From DATFTE01 sp963840665 (GTDB lineage: Bacteria > Acidobacteriota > Terriglobia > Terriglobales > Acidobacteriaceae), in contig CAWIZO010000002.1 in the NCBI GenBank assembly GCA_963840665.1, positions 381,771 to 445,770 on the forward strand: 64,000 nucleotides of DNA, read 5' to 3'. Below, piece after piece: positions 45,761-54,750 of the stretch (positions within the stretch are counted from its first letter, which is position 1; each line of letters begins with the position of its first letter). The notes under the pieces were generated by a model. It ran no database searches and had not been told where the DNA came from. It worked only from the letters and a program-made list of their open reading frames with translations. Made by a program: the position numbers and the translations under genes.

Positions 45761-48700
45761 TCAGAACTGCACTTTGAGGGTGAACTGAGCTGAGCGCGGG
45801 CCACCTTGCGCATACAGTGTGCTCTGTCCCCCAGCGCCACCGCCGCCGCCGAGCGCTTCGTTGGTTGTGGCATCGGTTTTGCCAAAACCCGGAGTGCCGA
45901 AGTCGGTGTTTGGCTCATTGAATCCTGCGGCGCCGAACATGGGATGGTTGAACACGTTGAAATATTCGGCGCGAATATCGAATTTGACGCGCTCCGTCAG
46001 ATTGAAACGGCGGCGAATCGCGAGATCGGTCTGGTTGAAAGAGTAGGGGCTGCGAATGCTGTTGCGGGGATAGTCGCCCTGTACTCCCTGGGGCGGAGAC
46101 GAAAACGCAGCGGGATTGAGTGCCCTTCCAGCCGGTTGCGTCGGATCGGAAATCCAGAAAGGTTGACCGGGCACGACGTTCGCTAGAACCTGGTAAAAGC
46201 CAATTGTGGATGTTTGATTCCCGTCGACCACGGTGAGCGGCGGCGCCGAAGTCAGGCGCACCAGTCCATCGATAGCCCAGCCTTTCAGGATGGCATTGCG
46301 CACGCGACCCCATGCAGGTGCGGGTATTTCGTAAGACACCGCCCCGGCAATGGAATGCCGCAGGTCGAAGTCAGAGGGCGTCAACGGTGGTACTACAAGT
46401 TGGTCGAAGCTCGGCGCCACCATGCCGGTTCCGTCGTTGGAAGCGACATCGCTTGCTTTCGAGAAGTTGTAGGACACCAAAGCCTGCAAGCCATGGGACA
46501 TGCGGCGCTGGAACTGGATCTGCAAGGCCTCATAGTGGGAATAGCCGCCGTTCCAGACTACGGGGTACGAAGGACCATTGAAGAGTCCCTCCGGAGCAAT
46601 CCTGTCCTCGCAGATAAGGCGTCTTGAATCCGCCCCAACGTAGGTTGCCGTCAACCGTTGGTTCGTTCCAAGCTCCCGCTCCATGGCCCCATTCCACTGA
46701 ATCGTTATCGGGAGCTGCAGGTTCGGATCGACAGCAAACAGGCCTCCCTGGTTCGGCTTCACAGTCGTTGAAAACGGAATCGGCTGGAAAAGCGAACTGG
46801 TCGGATCGAAAGGCACCGGCGTCGGAAGAATATTGAACTCGTCGCGTATATATGGATAACTGGTCGCGGCGTCGCCGACGTTGCCGTAGCCCAAATCGTA
46901 GAAAAGACCAAAACCTCCCCGCACCACAGTTTTGGGCGTGACCTGCCAGGCAGCACCAATGCGCGGAGCAAAATTGCCATATTGGGTGCGCCACGGTGCT
47001 TCCCGCACCAGCGCAAGCGGATTCGAGTCGAAGACTCCTTGCACTGCATACAGCGGCAAGCCAGACGACGCCGACACCGGGGCAGGATTGATCTCCCACC
47101 TCAGCCCATAGGTCAGGGTCAGGAGATGCGTGATCTTCCAGGTGTCCTGAGCAAACAGCGAATAATTATTGGCGTGCACAGAGAGGGGAAATCGATCCAG
47201 CAGCAAGGTTCCGCTCACATTTCCCTGAACTAGATCCTGGAACCCAGAATGAAGCGCAACATAGTCGGTGCTTGCCTCAGCTGTCGGGCTGAGGCGGCGA
47301 TAATCGACGCCGAATTTCACCTGGTGCACACCGATGACCCAGGAGAAAGTGTCCACGAAATTGAGTTGCCGCTGCACGTTGTCGTATAACGTCCCGTCGA
47401 AGACGCCGGCGACGACGGCTTGACTGTGATCGAATCTATAGGGGGACCCGGGCGGGAAGAAAGCGGACATGGGTGGCGGTACCCCGCCATCAAAATTTGT
47501 GAGGACGTTGATGGTTGTGCCGGTGGTTCGACTCCAGTTGGCGCGGAAATCGTTTAACTTGGTGGGAGTGAAGGCGATCGTCGCACCCGCAGTGAACGTA
47601 TCCGTGTTGACATTGTCATATTCCACCTGCTCGAAGGTCCGAAACCCGTCATACGACGGCGCGTGGTTGTAACGTGCAAATAGGGTGATCTTCTTATTTA
47701 GAGTGTGGTCAATGCGGATGCTGGTGGCGTCAATGTTGGAAGGATTCGACCATACCGCGTTAACGTTCGCCGTGCACCCTTTGGTGATGTTGTCGCAGGT
47801 GGGGTCAATGGGCGGTCCGGCGGGAAGAGGCAGAGCGTCGATGAACGGCCGATACACTGGCGCAACCGCTGCCCGGGCGGATGCCGTATAGAACGCCTGC
47901 ACCCCTGTCTGCGGCAGCAGCAACCGCAGTCCCTCGTAGGAAAAAAAGAAGAAGGTTTTGTTCTTGATGATGGGGCCGCCGATCACTCCGCCAAAGTCGT
48001 TCTGGCGCAGCGGTGGCTTGATCATGGGCGGCCTGTCGAAATAATTTCGCGCATCGAAGAAGTCATTTCGCAGATAGTCGAATGCGGTACCGTGAAATTG
48101 ATTGGTGCCGGATTTCGTGACGATCGAGATCTGCGCTCCGGGAGTGCGGCCGAATTCCGGCGCGTACGACGAGGTCTGGATGCGGAACTCCTGCATGGCA
48201 TCTACGGATACGAGTCCGTTAGTGCCGCCCCCGGAGGTAAATCCAGGAATTGCGCCCCCCAGGGTCTGACCGAGATCAGCGAGCGACTGTGTGCCGAAAT
48301 TCGCGCTCACCCCGTCGATGGTGAAATAGTTTGTGTCGCTGCGCTGCCCGTTCACGCTGAACTGGCCCAGTCCCTCGCTTTGCGAAGTGAATACCACGCC
48401 CGGAGTCAGGCCGATCAGTGACTGGAAACTGCGTCCATTGAGCGGCATGTTCTGCACGAATTGATCGTCAACTATGGTGCTGACCGACGCCGAATCAGTT
48501 TGTAACAGGGGTGTGCCCAAAACGGTTACGCGGTCTGACGTGGGACCGACCGCCAGGGTGAAGTTCTCATTCACCGCATCCTGCACATATAGCTGAAGGC
48601 TGGGCTGAACGACGGTGCGAAAGCCATCCTTCTGAATGGTCAGCCGGTAGGTGGCGGGGCGCAGGTCGGGAATGACGTAGATGCCATCCCCGTTGGTGGT

Positions 48701-48868
48701 GGTGGAAATCGAGACATTGGTCTCGATGTTGGTGATCTTGCATTCGACGCCGACGATCACGGCTCCGGTTGCGTCCGTCACCCTGCCGGAAATCCGGGCG
48801 CCTTCTGTCTGCGCCCAGGCCACCACCGCGGTCAGAAGAAGAACCAGGACGAGCACGGGGCCCTTCAT
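45761..48868 (-). CDS. Oar-like TonB-dependent receptor with carboxypeptidase-regulatory domain
   Basis: About 1035 residues. Signal peptide ends VAWAQ. Residues ~28-105 form the carboxypeptidase-regulatory-like fold (ISGRVTDATGAVIVG), then the plug (FVQNMPLNGRSFQSLIGLTPG) and a large outer-membrane barrel, ending in LKVQF, the C-terminal Phe recognised by the BAM complex. In Acidobacteriota such proteins import glycans or peptides. Start at ATG 48868 behind GGGAG is preferred. It lies downstream of the sigma/anti-sigma pair, 141 bp away, so it may be controlled by it. Confidence 0.9.
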   Translation of the reverse strand: MKGPVLVLVLLLTAVVAWAQTEGARISGRVTDATGAVIVGVECKITNIETNVSISTTTNGDGIYVIPDLRPATYRLTIQKDGFRTVVQPSLQLYVQDAVNENFTLAVGPTSDRVTVLGTPLLQTDSASVSTIVDDQFVQNMPLNGRSFQSLIGLTPGVVFTSQSEGLGQFSVNGQRSDTNYFTIDGVSANFGTQSLADLGQTLGGAIPGFTSGGGTNGLVSVDAMQEFRIQTSSYAPEFGRTPGAQISIVTKSGTNQFHGTAFDYLRNDFFDARNYFDRPPMIKPPLRQNDFGGVIGGPIIKNKTFFFFSYEGLRLLLPQTGVQAFYTASARAAVAPVYRPFIDALPLPAGPPIDPTCDNITKGCTANVNAVWSNPSNIDATSIRIDHTLNKKITLFARYNHAPSYDGFRTFEQVEYDNVNTDTFTAGATIAFTPTKLNDFRANWSRTTGTTINVLTNFDGGVPPPMSAFFPPGSPYRFDHSQAVVAGVFDGTLYDNVQRQLNFVDTFSWVIGVHQVKFGVDYRRLSPTAEASTDYVALHSGFQDLVQGNVSGTLLLDRFPLSVHANNYSLFAQDTWKITHLLTLTYGLRWEINPAPVSASSGLPLYAVQGVFDSNPLALVREAPWRTQYGNFAPRIGAAWQVTPKTVVRGGFGLFYDLGYGNVGDAATSYPYIRDEFNILPTPVPFDPTSSLFQPIPFSTTVKPNQGGLFAVDPNLQLPITIQWNGAMERELGTNQRLTATYVGADSRRLICEDRIAPEGLFNGPSYPVVWNGGYSHYEALQIQFQRRMSHGLQALVSYNFSKASDVASNDGTGMVAPSFDQLVVPPLTPSDFDLRHSIAGAVSYEIPAPAWGRVRNAILKGWAIDGLVRLTSAPPLTVVDGNQTSTIGFYQVLANVVPGQPFWISDPTQPAGRALNPAAFSSPPQGVQGDYPRNSIRSPYSFNQTDLAIRRRFNLTERVKFDIRAEYFNVFNHPMFGAAGFNEPNTDFGTPGFGKTDATTNEALGGGGGAGGQSTLYAQGGPRSAQFTLKVQF

Positions 48869-49009
48869 CAAAATTCTCCCTGGGTGCTCGCACGCCGCAA
48901 CCATCTTTTCACTTGGTGCTAAAGGCGCAGGAAGAATACGCTTACGTGCGGCCGTGATTCAAGCCGGAAAATCTAAAGAGAGAGTTCGAGAGCAGCGCGG
49001 GGATTTTCT

Positions 49010-50245
49010 CTAGGGGTGATTGGCCTCGCCTAAGTAGGCGTAGAGCATCTTCTGCCCGCTCGGTTGTTGGCCGCCTGCCGCGAGTTCGACCGTGACGAAT
49101 ACGGAATTGATCTCCTTCACCAGTTCCGGATTGTCCACTTTCAATGCCCAACGTCCCTGTGCTTTAGCATCCACACGCAGGAAGCCCAAGCTGCGCGGCG
49201 AGTTCTTGCCTGCTTCCGGCACGGCCCAGACCTGGAAGCTACGCTTTGCATTGACTACCCGGTCTTCATTCAAATCGAAGGCGTAAAAGGTAAGCGATTT
49301 GCCTTCAGTCAGAAAAACACGTCCAAAGGCGGGACTGTGGTTGCCATTCGGGTCCGTGTCGCGGACATCGATGACATGCAACTGACGGGACGCTATAAGC
49401 TCGGGAATATCCTTACCGGTCGCTGCGAGTTGCCGTTCCATGTCGAGAGTGGCACTGGCGACCCGCAATTTGTCGGAGAGTTCCGCAATGCGCGCCTGTT
49501 GTTCCACCATGGAGGCTTCATCACCGATACGCAATTGATTGGCCCGAGCCGCTTCGTCTTTTGCTTCTGCCAGTAGTCTTTCCTGATTGCGGGATTCTTC
49601 CAGCAATTGCGCGGTCTGGCTATTGGACCGATTCGCCTCCCGTTCTGTCTGTTCGCCGTTACGTCGCTGATTGTCGTTTGCCAGTTGCGCGCGTAGATTC
49701 TGGATCTCGCGCTGGCCCGCCGCGACCGACTCGTTTAACCGAGCAAGGCTCGCCGCAAGGGTGGAGTTCTCGCGCTCAAGATTAGCGATCTGCTGTGTGC
49801 CGGCCGCGTCCTTCTCCCGCGCTGCGTCCGGCGCCTGCCGGAAGTGCGCGACCCTAAGACTCACTACAACCACGATCACCGCCGCAAGCGGAGCCAACAT
49901 GGCGACTGGACGCAAGTACCACCGAGTCGGTTCGGCGTGATTCTCAACTTCAGATGAAAAGGAAACGCCTTCGGCTCGCGCCCGGCGAAGGAAACGCTGC
50001 CGCGAATAAGGCAGGGGGGTCGCCCTCATCTCCGCCAGTTTCGATCGGACGGTTCCGTCGCCTTGCGGCAACTCCCGAGTCACGAGGCTCGACAACTCCT
50101 GATAGTCAGCACGGCATTGGCTGCACTCCTCCATATGAGCTTGAAACTCAACAACCTCGTTGCTCTCCAGTAGGCCGCCAGCCGCCAGCGCACAAAGCTC
50201 TTGATACTGCTGGTGCGGGAACCCCTTCTGCTTCTGCTCAGGCAC
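49010..50245 (-). CDS. Membrane anti-sigma factor with zinc finger and RskA-like domain
   Basis: About 411 residues. The N-terminal ZAS domain shows EFQAHMEECSQCRADY (His-x3-Cys-x2-Cys near residue 45). A single helix (MLAPLAAVIVVVVSLRV) follows near 140. The region to ~residue 260 is a coiled coil (LARLNESVAAG, NLRAQLANDNQ), and the C-terminal ~110 residues resemble the RskA domain. Such proteins hold an ECF sigma at the membrane until a signal triggers release. A GTG start at 50245 follows GGGGGAGG and overlaps the sigma gene by 8 bp, i.e. co-transcribed. Confidence 0.85.
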   Translation of the reverse strand: MPEQKQKGFPHQQYQELCALAAGGLLESNEVVEFQAHMEECSQCRADYQELSSLVTRELPQGDGTVRSKLAEMRATPLPYSRQRFLRRARAEGVSFSSEVENHAEPTRWYLRPVAMLAPLAAVIVVVVSLRVAHFRQAPDAAREKDAAGTQQIANLERENSTLAASLARLNESVAAGQREIQNLRAQLANDNQRRNGEQTEREANRSNSQTAQLLEESRNQERLLAEAKDEAARANQLRIGDEASMVEQQARIAELSDKLRVASATLDMERQLAATGKDIPELIASRQLHVIDVRDTDPNGNHSPAFGRVFLTEGKSLTFYAFDLNEDRVVNAKRSFQVWAVPEAGKNSPRSLGFLRVDAKAQGRWALKVDNPELVKEINSVFVTVELAAGGQQPSGQKMLYAYLGEANHP

Positions 50246-50903
50246 ACTCCCCTCCCCCCACAGTCGCTCTCTTTTCCGATCCACCCGATATCAAAGAGCG
50301 CAGGTTCTGGAGCCCGCGATAATAATGATGGCGAACGTTGACGAACGAATCCCCGGTCCGGTCCGCAATTTCCTGCATCGAAAGGCCTTCGTAGCTGGCC
50401 ATCTCGATGACTGATCTCTGCTTGTCCGATAGAGCGGCCATACTCTGGCGGACCAACGCCCGGGTTTCCGGTGAATTGAGGCCAAAGGTGGTTTGAGCTT
50501 CCACAGCCGGTGTCTCCGCTTCCTCCAGTTCCGTATTCCTATAGAACTCGCGGCCTTGAAGATGCTGCCGCCGGTTGATGGCGCGATGGTACGCATACTG
50601 CATCAACCACACCTTAGCACTGCCTTTGACCGGATCAAATTGTGCCACGGCGCGATAAATATCGAGGAAAACCGTTTGTGCGACGTCTTCCGCCTCACCA
50701 GGATCGCGGACAATTCTCAGCGCTATGCTCAGGACTAGTTTCTGGTAGCGGTCGAACAAGACGGCCAAGGCGTCGCCCTGCCCCTGCTGGAGGCGCCCCA
50801 TGAGTTCTTCGTCGGACAGACGCTTTAGCTGCGTCAACGTCGACGGCTCCGCGTATCGAGATCTTGGGGAGATGGAATCCAGGCACACTACCCTGTTACT
50901 CAC
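50238..50903 (-). CDS. ECF-type RNA polymerase sigma factor
   Basis: 221 residues. Sigma-70 region 2 is seen in LFDRYQKLVLSIALRIV and DVAQTVFLDIYRAVAQF, and region 4 in LSDKQRSVIEMASYEGLSMQ and TGDSFVNVRHHYYRG, the helix-turn-helix that meets the -35. Paired by overlap with the anti-sigma gene. Starts at a GTG; no obvious autoregulatory site could be named in the 158 bp before the next gene. Confidence 0.88.
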   Translation of the reverse strand: MSNRVVCLDSISPRSRYAEPSTLTQLKRLSDEELMGRLQQGQGDALAVLFDRYQKLVLSIALRIVRDPGEAEDVAQTVFLDIYRAVAQFDPVKGSAKVWLMQYAYHRAINRRQHLQGREFYRNTELEEAETPAVEAQTTFGLNSPETRALVRQSMAALSDKQRSVIEMASYEGLSMQEIADRTGDSFVNVRHHYYRGLQNLRSLISGGSEKRATVGGGECA

Positions 50904-51061
50904 AAATGATCGTGAGTTGCCGCAAGTCTACAACGAAACGGGCGCGGGAATGTATTTTCCAGCAGGCTGGCACAAAACCCCTGGGAGAGTTGCATACACC
51001 TTCAGAGTCGGTTCTACCTAAGTTCGAATCGCAAAACTTAAGACACATCTGAGGTTGTGCT

Positions 51062-51328
51062 ATGGATTGCGTATTGTGTCACTCGGGCAATCGAGCCGAA
51101 CTTTCAACTGAGATGATGATTCATTTCAGCGGCTTACGGAATATTGATAATCCAGGCATTCTGGTATTTCCGAGAGTCCTGGTCTGCCTGGATTGCGGCT
51201 CCGTGCAATTTATCCTCGCGGAAACCGAATTGTCGCTCCTGGGGCAAGGTATTCCGGCAACGCGACCCTTAGTCGGAACGAAGACCACTGACCAGGGTGC
51301 CGATTTTGATAAGAGTCTAAGACAATGA
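51062..51328 (+). CDS. Small zinc-ribbon-like protein coupled to a response regulator
   Basis: 88 residues with CVLC at the N-terminus and CLDCGS near residue 43, a likely four-Cys zinc site. The rest has strand patterns and no known family. A GAGG sequence lies a few bases upstream of the ATG. Its TGA overlaps the ATG of the next gene (ATGA), so a shared role with that response regulator is possible, for example as a redox or metal sensor. Confidence 0.65.
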   Translation: MDCVLCHSGNRAELSTEMMIHFSGLRNIDNPGILVFPRVLVCLDCGSVQFILAETELSLLGQGIPATRPLVGTKTTDQGADFDKSLRQ

Positions 51329-51969
51329 TGAACCGTTCCCGCGTTCTGATTGCCGATGATCATAACCTCGTGGCGGAATTGTGCAAGAGCCTTCTGCAAA
51401 CCGAATTTGATGTAATTGGAGTGGTCAGCGATGGTCGTGCCCTGGTGCGTGCTGCCCGCGAATTGAGACCCGACGTAGTCGTGGTTGATGTCGCTATGCC
51501 GGTGCTGAATGGTTTGGACGCGGGGCGCCAGATCAAGGAAATGCTGCCCGCCGTCAAACTGGTCTATCTGACCATGAATCCCGACGAAGAAATCGCCGCC
51601 GAAGCCTTCCGGCGCGGGGCCTCCGGGTATCTCCTGAAGACCTGCGCGGCGGCTGAGATGGTGCAGGGAGTTCGTGAAGTGTTGCGAGGTAAATCATACA
51701 TGTCGCGAACCCTGTGCCGCGACACTATCGATATCTTGCAGCGGCAGGATAAGGCACTGGTTCACGAGCAGGACCGATTGACCGACAGGCAGCGGGAAGT
51801 GCTGCAGTTGCTGGCCGAAGGCAAGGTCATGAAAGAAGTCGGCGACATTCTCCACATGACCCCCAGGACCGTGGCCTATCACAAGTACCGGATGATGGAA
51901 GTTCTCGGGGCCAAAAGCAACGCCGAACTTTTCAAGTATGCCGTCAGGAACCACATGGTGGCTGCTTAG
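51325..51969 (+). CDS. NarL/FixJ-type response regulator
   Basis: 214 residues. Receiver: LIADDHNL (acidic pocket), DVVVVDVAMPVLNG (phospho-acceptor Asp near residue 56) and FRRGASGYLLKTCAA (conserved Lys). LuxR-type helix-turn-helix: LTDRQREVLQLLAEGK and MTPRTVAYHKYRMM. No cognate histidine kinase gene is in the window. Translation is coupled to the small CxxC protein. Confidence 0.88.
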   Translation: MMNRSRVLIADDHNLVAELCKSLLQTEFDVIGVVSDGRALVRAARELRPDVVVVDVAMPVLNGLDAGRQIKEMLPAVKLVYLTMNPDEEIAAEAFRRGASGYLLKTCAAAEMVQGVREVLRGKSYMSRTLCRDTIDILQRQDKALVHEQDRLTDRQREVLQLLAEGKVMKEVGDILHMTPRTVAYHKYRMMEVLGAKSNAELFKYAVRNHMVAA

Positions 51970-52113
51970 TCAAAGCCAACGATGATCAAACCTCGCAGCA
52001 GACGGCTCAACTTATGTTGTGAAGGCACGACTGAATCTTGATCTGTTGTCCGCTGTCAGAGCAATTCTTTCTAACAAGCTCTTTCAATCGGCATCGCGCT
52101 GACATCACCAGAG

Positions 52114-53049
52114 GTGCCTGCGGAGGTGGTGCTTCAGAATGCCGATATCGCTATGTATCGTGCGAAAAGCCAAGGCAAGGCTTGCAGTGAGCTCTTTGAC
52201 CGCGTGATGCATGAGCAAGTCATGAGTCGACTTCTTCTGGAAGCCAAGCTGAGATATGCTCTCGAAAATGAAGAACTGGCACTTCACTACCAGCCAATCG
52301 TCGCGGTAGATACGGGGGCAGTGCAGGGCTTCGAGGCACTCTTGCGGTGGCAGCCTTCGGGGTTGAATTCGATACCACCAAGCACTTTTGTCCCGTTAGC
52401 AGAACAGTGCGGTCTGATTGTTCCTATTAGTGTCTGGGTTCTAAAGAAGGCGTGTTTGGAGGCGGCGAGTTGGCAACGGCGCTATCCTGCTGACCCGCCG
52501 TTATATGTCAGCATCAACATCAGCTCAAAGCATTTCTCTCACGCCGGTTTTATCGGGCACGTCAAAGATGCACTGGAAGAGAGTGCGGTGGATCCGCGGT
52601 GCATAACCATCGAGTTCACCGAGGGCCTGGCTATGAACGATGTTGCGGCGACCGGCCAAACCATGTCGCAGCTGCGGACTTTAGGAGTGAAGCTGAGCAT
52701 CGACGATTTTGGCACGGGCTATTCTTCCCTGAGTTATCTTCGTCGTTTTCCAGTCGACACCCTAAAAATCGATCAGTCGTTCGTTGTAACGATGGATGCC
52801 GAAAATTATGCCATCGTTAAGACAATCATCGGCTTGGCGCGCAATCTAGATCTTAAAGTAGTCGCTGAAGGGGTAGAAACAACTAAACAACATCGACTGT
52901 TGGCGTTAGCTGGTTGTGGGTCAGCCCAGGGACACCTGTTTGCGGAACCCATGCCGGCGAAGAGTGTTGGCGTTTTCATTGAGTCCAAGCGGCGACGCCC
53001 GAGACAAACTAAACAGAGAGCCTTGGCACGATCGACAGCGGGACTTTGA
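52114..53049 (+). CDS. EAL-domain cyclic-di-GMP phosphodiesterase, remnant of a GGDEF-EAL protein
   Basis: 311 residues. The N-terminal stretch VLQNADIAMYRAKSQGK is the last part of a GGDEF domain, and codons further upstream in the same frame read SIGIALTSPE, so the gene is a 5'-truncated GGDEF-EAL. The EAL part is complete: FEALLRWQPSG, the Asn of SINIS, IEFTEG, SIDDFGTGYSS, LKIDQSF and AEGVETTKQ, with QGHLF. It may still act on cyclic di-GMP if expressed. Sequence upstream of ~52083 does not look like the missing part, so a deletion or insertion end lies there. Confidence 0.8.
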   Translation: MPAEVVLQNADIAMYRAKSQGKACSELFDRVMHEQVMSRLLLEAKLRYALENEELALHYQPIVAVDTGAVQGFEALLRWQPSGLNSIPPSTFVPLAEQCGLIVPISVWVLKKACLEAASWQRRYPADPPLYVSINISSKHFSHAGFIGHVKDALEESAVDPRCITIEFTEGLAMNDVAATGQTMSQLRTLGVKLSIDDFGTGYSSLSYLRRFPVDTLKIDQSFVVTMDAENYAIVKTIIGLARNLDLKVVAEGVETTKQHRLLALAGCGSAQGHLFAEPMPAKSVGVFIESKRRRPRQTKQRALARSTAGL

Positions 53050-53163
53050 TACTTCAATGAGGCGCGATTTCCCTGAATAGCAGCACGTTCGGAACGACCA
53101 CCGGGCCGCCACGCGCAACTGTGTCCATATAGTCGGCAAACCGGAACCTATCGGAGCCGTCTC

Positions 53164-53180
53164 AATTGGCGAAATATCCC
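53164..53180. repeat. TTGGCGAAATATCCC repeat beside IS1182-like element
   Basis: Reads aattggcgaaatatccc and abuts the left end of the IS1182-like element. The same word family (TTGGCGATAAAT ... CACTCATTGAC) is found at 56717, 57408, 63219 and 63988. Confidence 0.6.
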
Positions 53181-54721
53181 GTGGCTGTTGAAAAAGTCCG
53201 TGATCGGAGTGTCTTTTCGGCTGCGATGTTGTAGCGCCGAGTTCGTTCTTCTCGCCTCAGCTAAGAGGCGGCTTGCACAGTGGGTGTTGTAGGTTGGCTG
53301 AGAAAGCGGACTAGTCGCTTGAGGTTCTGGGCAGCCGCCGCCAGGAAGAACTGCTCTCTCACAAACCGTAATCTCCGCAGACGGAGGCGACGCAATCCGA
53401 TCTGATTCTTGAGTTCCGCAAACAGCGCTTCCACCTTTTTTCTTTCCCGCTGTGCCTTTGCAAACTCCGGTGTGTTGCTCAACTCGCGAGCGCGTTGCCG
53501 GGCTGGTTCATCCATGTGGATAGCAAGAAAGCGGAACACTCCGCTGGTGCATTGGGCTTTTAGCGCACACGCACCGCAACGTTTGCGAGTTCCGATGTAG
53601 GCATAGGTGCGGTTCCGCATGCTGCGGCCACCATAGTTCAGTTGCTCCCCCGCCGGACAGCGATAGCTGTTGCTCTCGGGTTGATACGTGAACCGCTCGG
53701 GACCGAAGAACGGGCTGTTTTTTCGGTGAATACTGTCCCGGGTTCGCATATAGGGCGTGATGCTCCGATCCGCCAACCATTGCAAGAACTCCCCGTTCCC
53801 GTACGTCGTATCGGCCGCCACCGATTCTGGCTCTCGTCGTTGCCATTGCGTGAAGCGAGTGAGCATATCCTGCGCGGCCACCGTTTCTTGACTCATCCGT
53901 GCTGCCGTCGCTTGCACTCCCACGATTACGCAACTGTGGTTGTCGATCAGATAGTTGTCGTAGTACCCCAGCCGAACTGGTGTCCCACCCTTGGTGGCGT
54001 ATGTTGAGTCCGGGCCGGTGGTCGACACCTGCTCTTGCTGATGGACCGGTTCCTCGGTGGGGTTCTGTTCTTCGAGTTCCACCAGATACTGCCGCACGGT
54101 ACGGTTCACTTGCGCCGCTTCCGCGAACTGCTCGCGTGGAACGCGACTTTCTTTAGCGGCATTGGCTTCCACGAAACTGCCGTCCACCGACAGGTGTTTG
54201 CCTTCGACCAGTCCCACTTCCACGCACTGCCGCACGATCTGCTCAAACAACTCCTCGAACAGCTTCGACTCCTGAAAGCGGCCATGCCGGTTCTTGGAGA
54301 ACGTCGAGTGATGCGGAATCTGCTGATCGAAACCCAAGCCCGTGAACCAGCGCCAAGCCAGATGCATGAGCAACTCTTCCACTAGTTTGCGCTCGCTGCT
54401 GATGCCGTATAGGTAGCCAATTAGCAGAATGCGCAGCAGCAGTTCGGGATCGATCGAGGGCCGACCCGTCTCGCTGTAGCTATCTTTCAGCCGCCGCCGG
54501 ACGAACTCGAAGCTGATGTGCTTGTCGATGAGACGTAGCAGATGGGTTTCAGGAACTTGATCTTCCAGACGGAAGTAATAGAACAGCGCTTCTGAACGGG
54601 CGTGGTGCCCCATCATGATCAGCAGGCCTCCCAAATTGAAAGTCCAGCACAGCATGTTGAGGTCTTACCATGCTTTTGCTAAATTTCACCCGCCAATCGA
54701 CATGACTTTTTCAACACCCAC
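53181..54721. mobile_element. IS1182-family insertion sequence
   Basis: About 1.54 kb bounded by inverted ends: left gtggctgttgaaaaagtc (53181-53198) and right gactttttcaacacccac (54704-54721), which agree in 17 of 18 positions after inversion. The transposase gene fills the element. I see no clear target duplication. The GTTGAAAAAGTC end type is usual for IS1182-like elements. Confidence 0.85.
53261..54616 (-). CDS. IS1182-family transposase
   Basis: About 451 residues. N-terminal ALFYYFRLEDQVPETHLLRL is the family hallmark, followed by a DDE-type catalytic domain (HLSVDGSFVEANA and ADTTYGNGEFLQW) and the C-terminal CGACALKAQC zinc-like segment. Uninterrupted, so possibly active. The ATG at 54616 is used here; a start 39 bp upstream is possible. 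Confidence 0.87.
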   Translation of the reverse strand: MMGHHARSEALFYYFRLEDQVPETHLLRLIDKHISFEFVRRRLKDSYSETGRPSIDPELLLRILLIGYLYGISSERKLVEELLMHLAWRWFTGLGFDQQIPHHSTFSKNRHGRFQESKLFEELFEQIVRQCVEVGLVEGKHLSVDGSFVEANAAKESRVPREQFAEAAQVNRTVRQYLVELEEQNPTEEPVHQQEQVSTTGPDSTYATKGGTPVRLGYYDNYLIDNHSCVIVGVQATAARMSQETVAAQDMLTRFTQWQRREPESVAADTTYGNGEFLQWLADRSITPYMRTRDSIHRKNSPFFGPERFTYQPESNSYRCPAGEQLNYGGRSMRNRTYAYIGTRKRCGACALKAQCTSGVFRFLAIHMDEPARQRARELSNTPEFAKAQRERKKVEALFAELKNQIGLRRLRLRRLRFVREQFFLAAAAQNLKRLVRFLSQPTTPTVQAAS

Positions 54722-54750
54722 GCTTGGTTTCGTCAACTGCACTCGCTTTC

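Noticed and set aside
51000..51040. TTCGAATC word suggesting a tRNA T-loop near 51015.
   Set aside because: No acceptor, D or anticodon arms fit around it.
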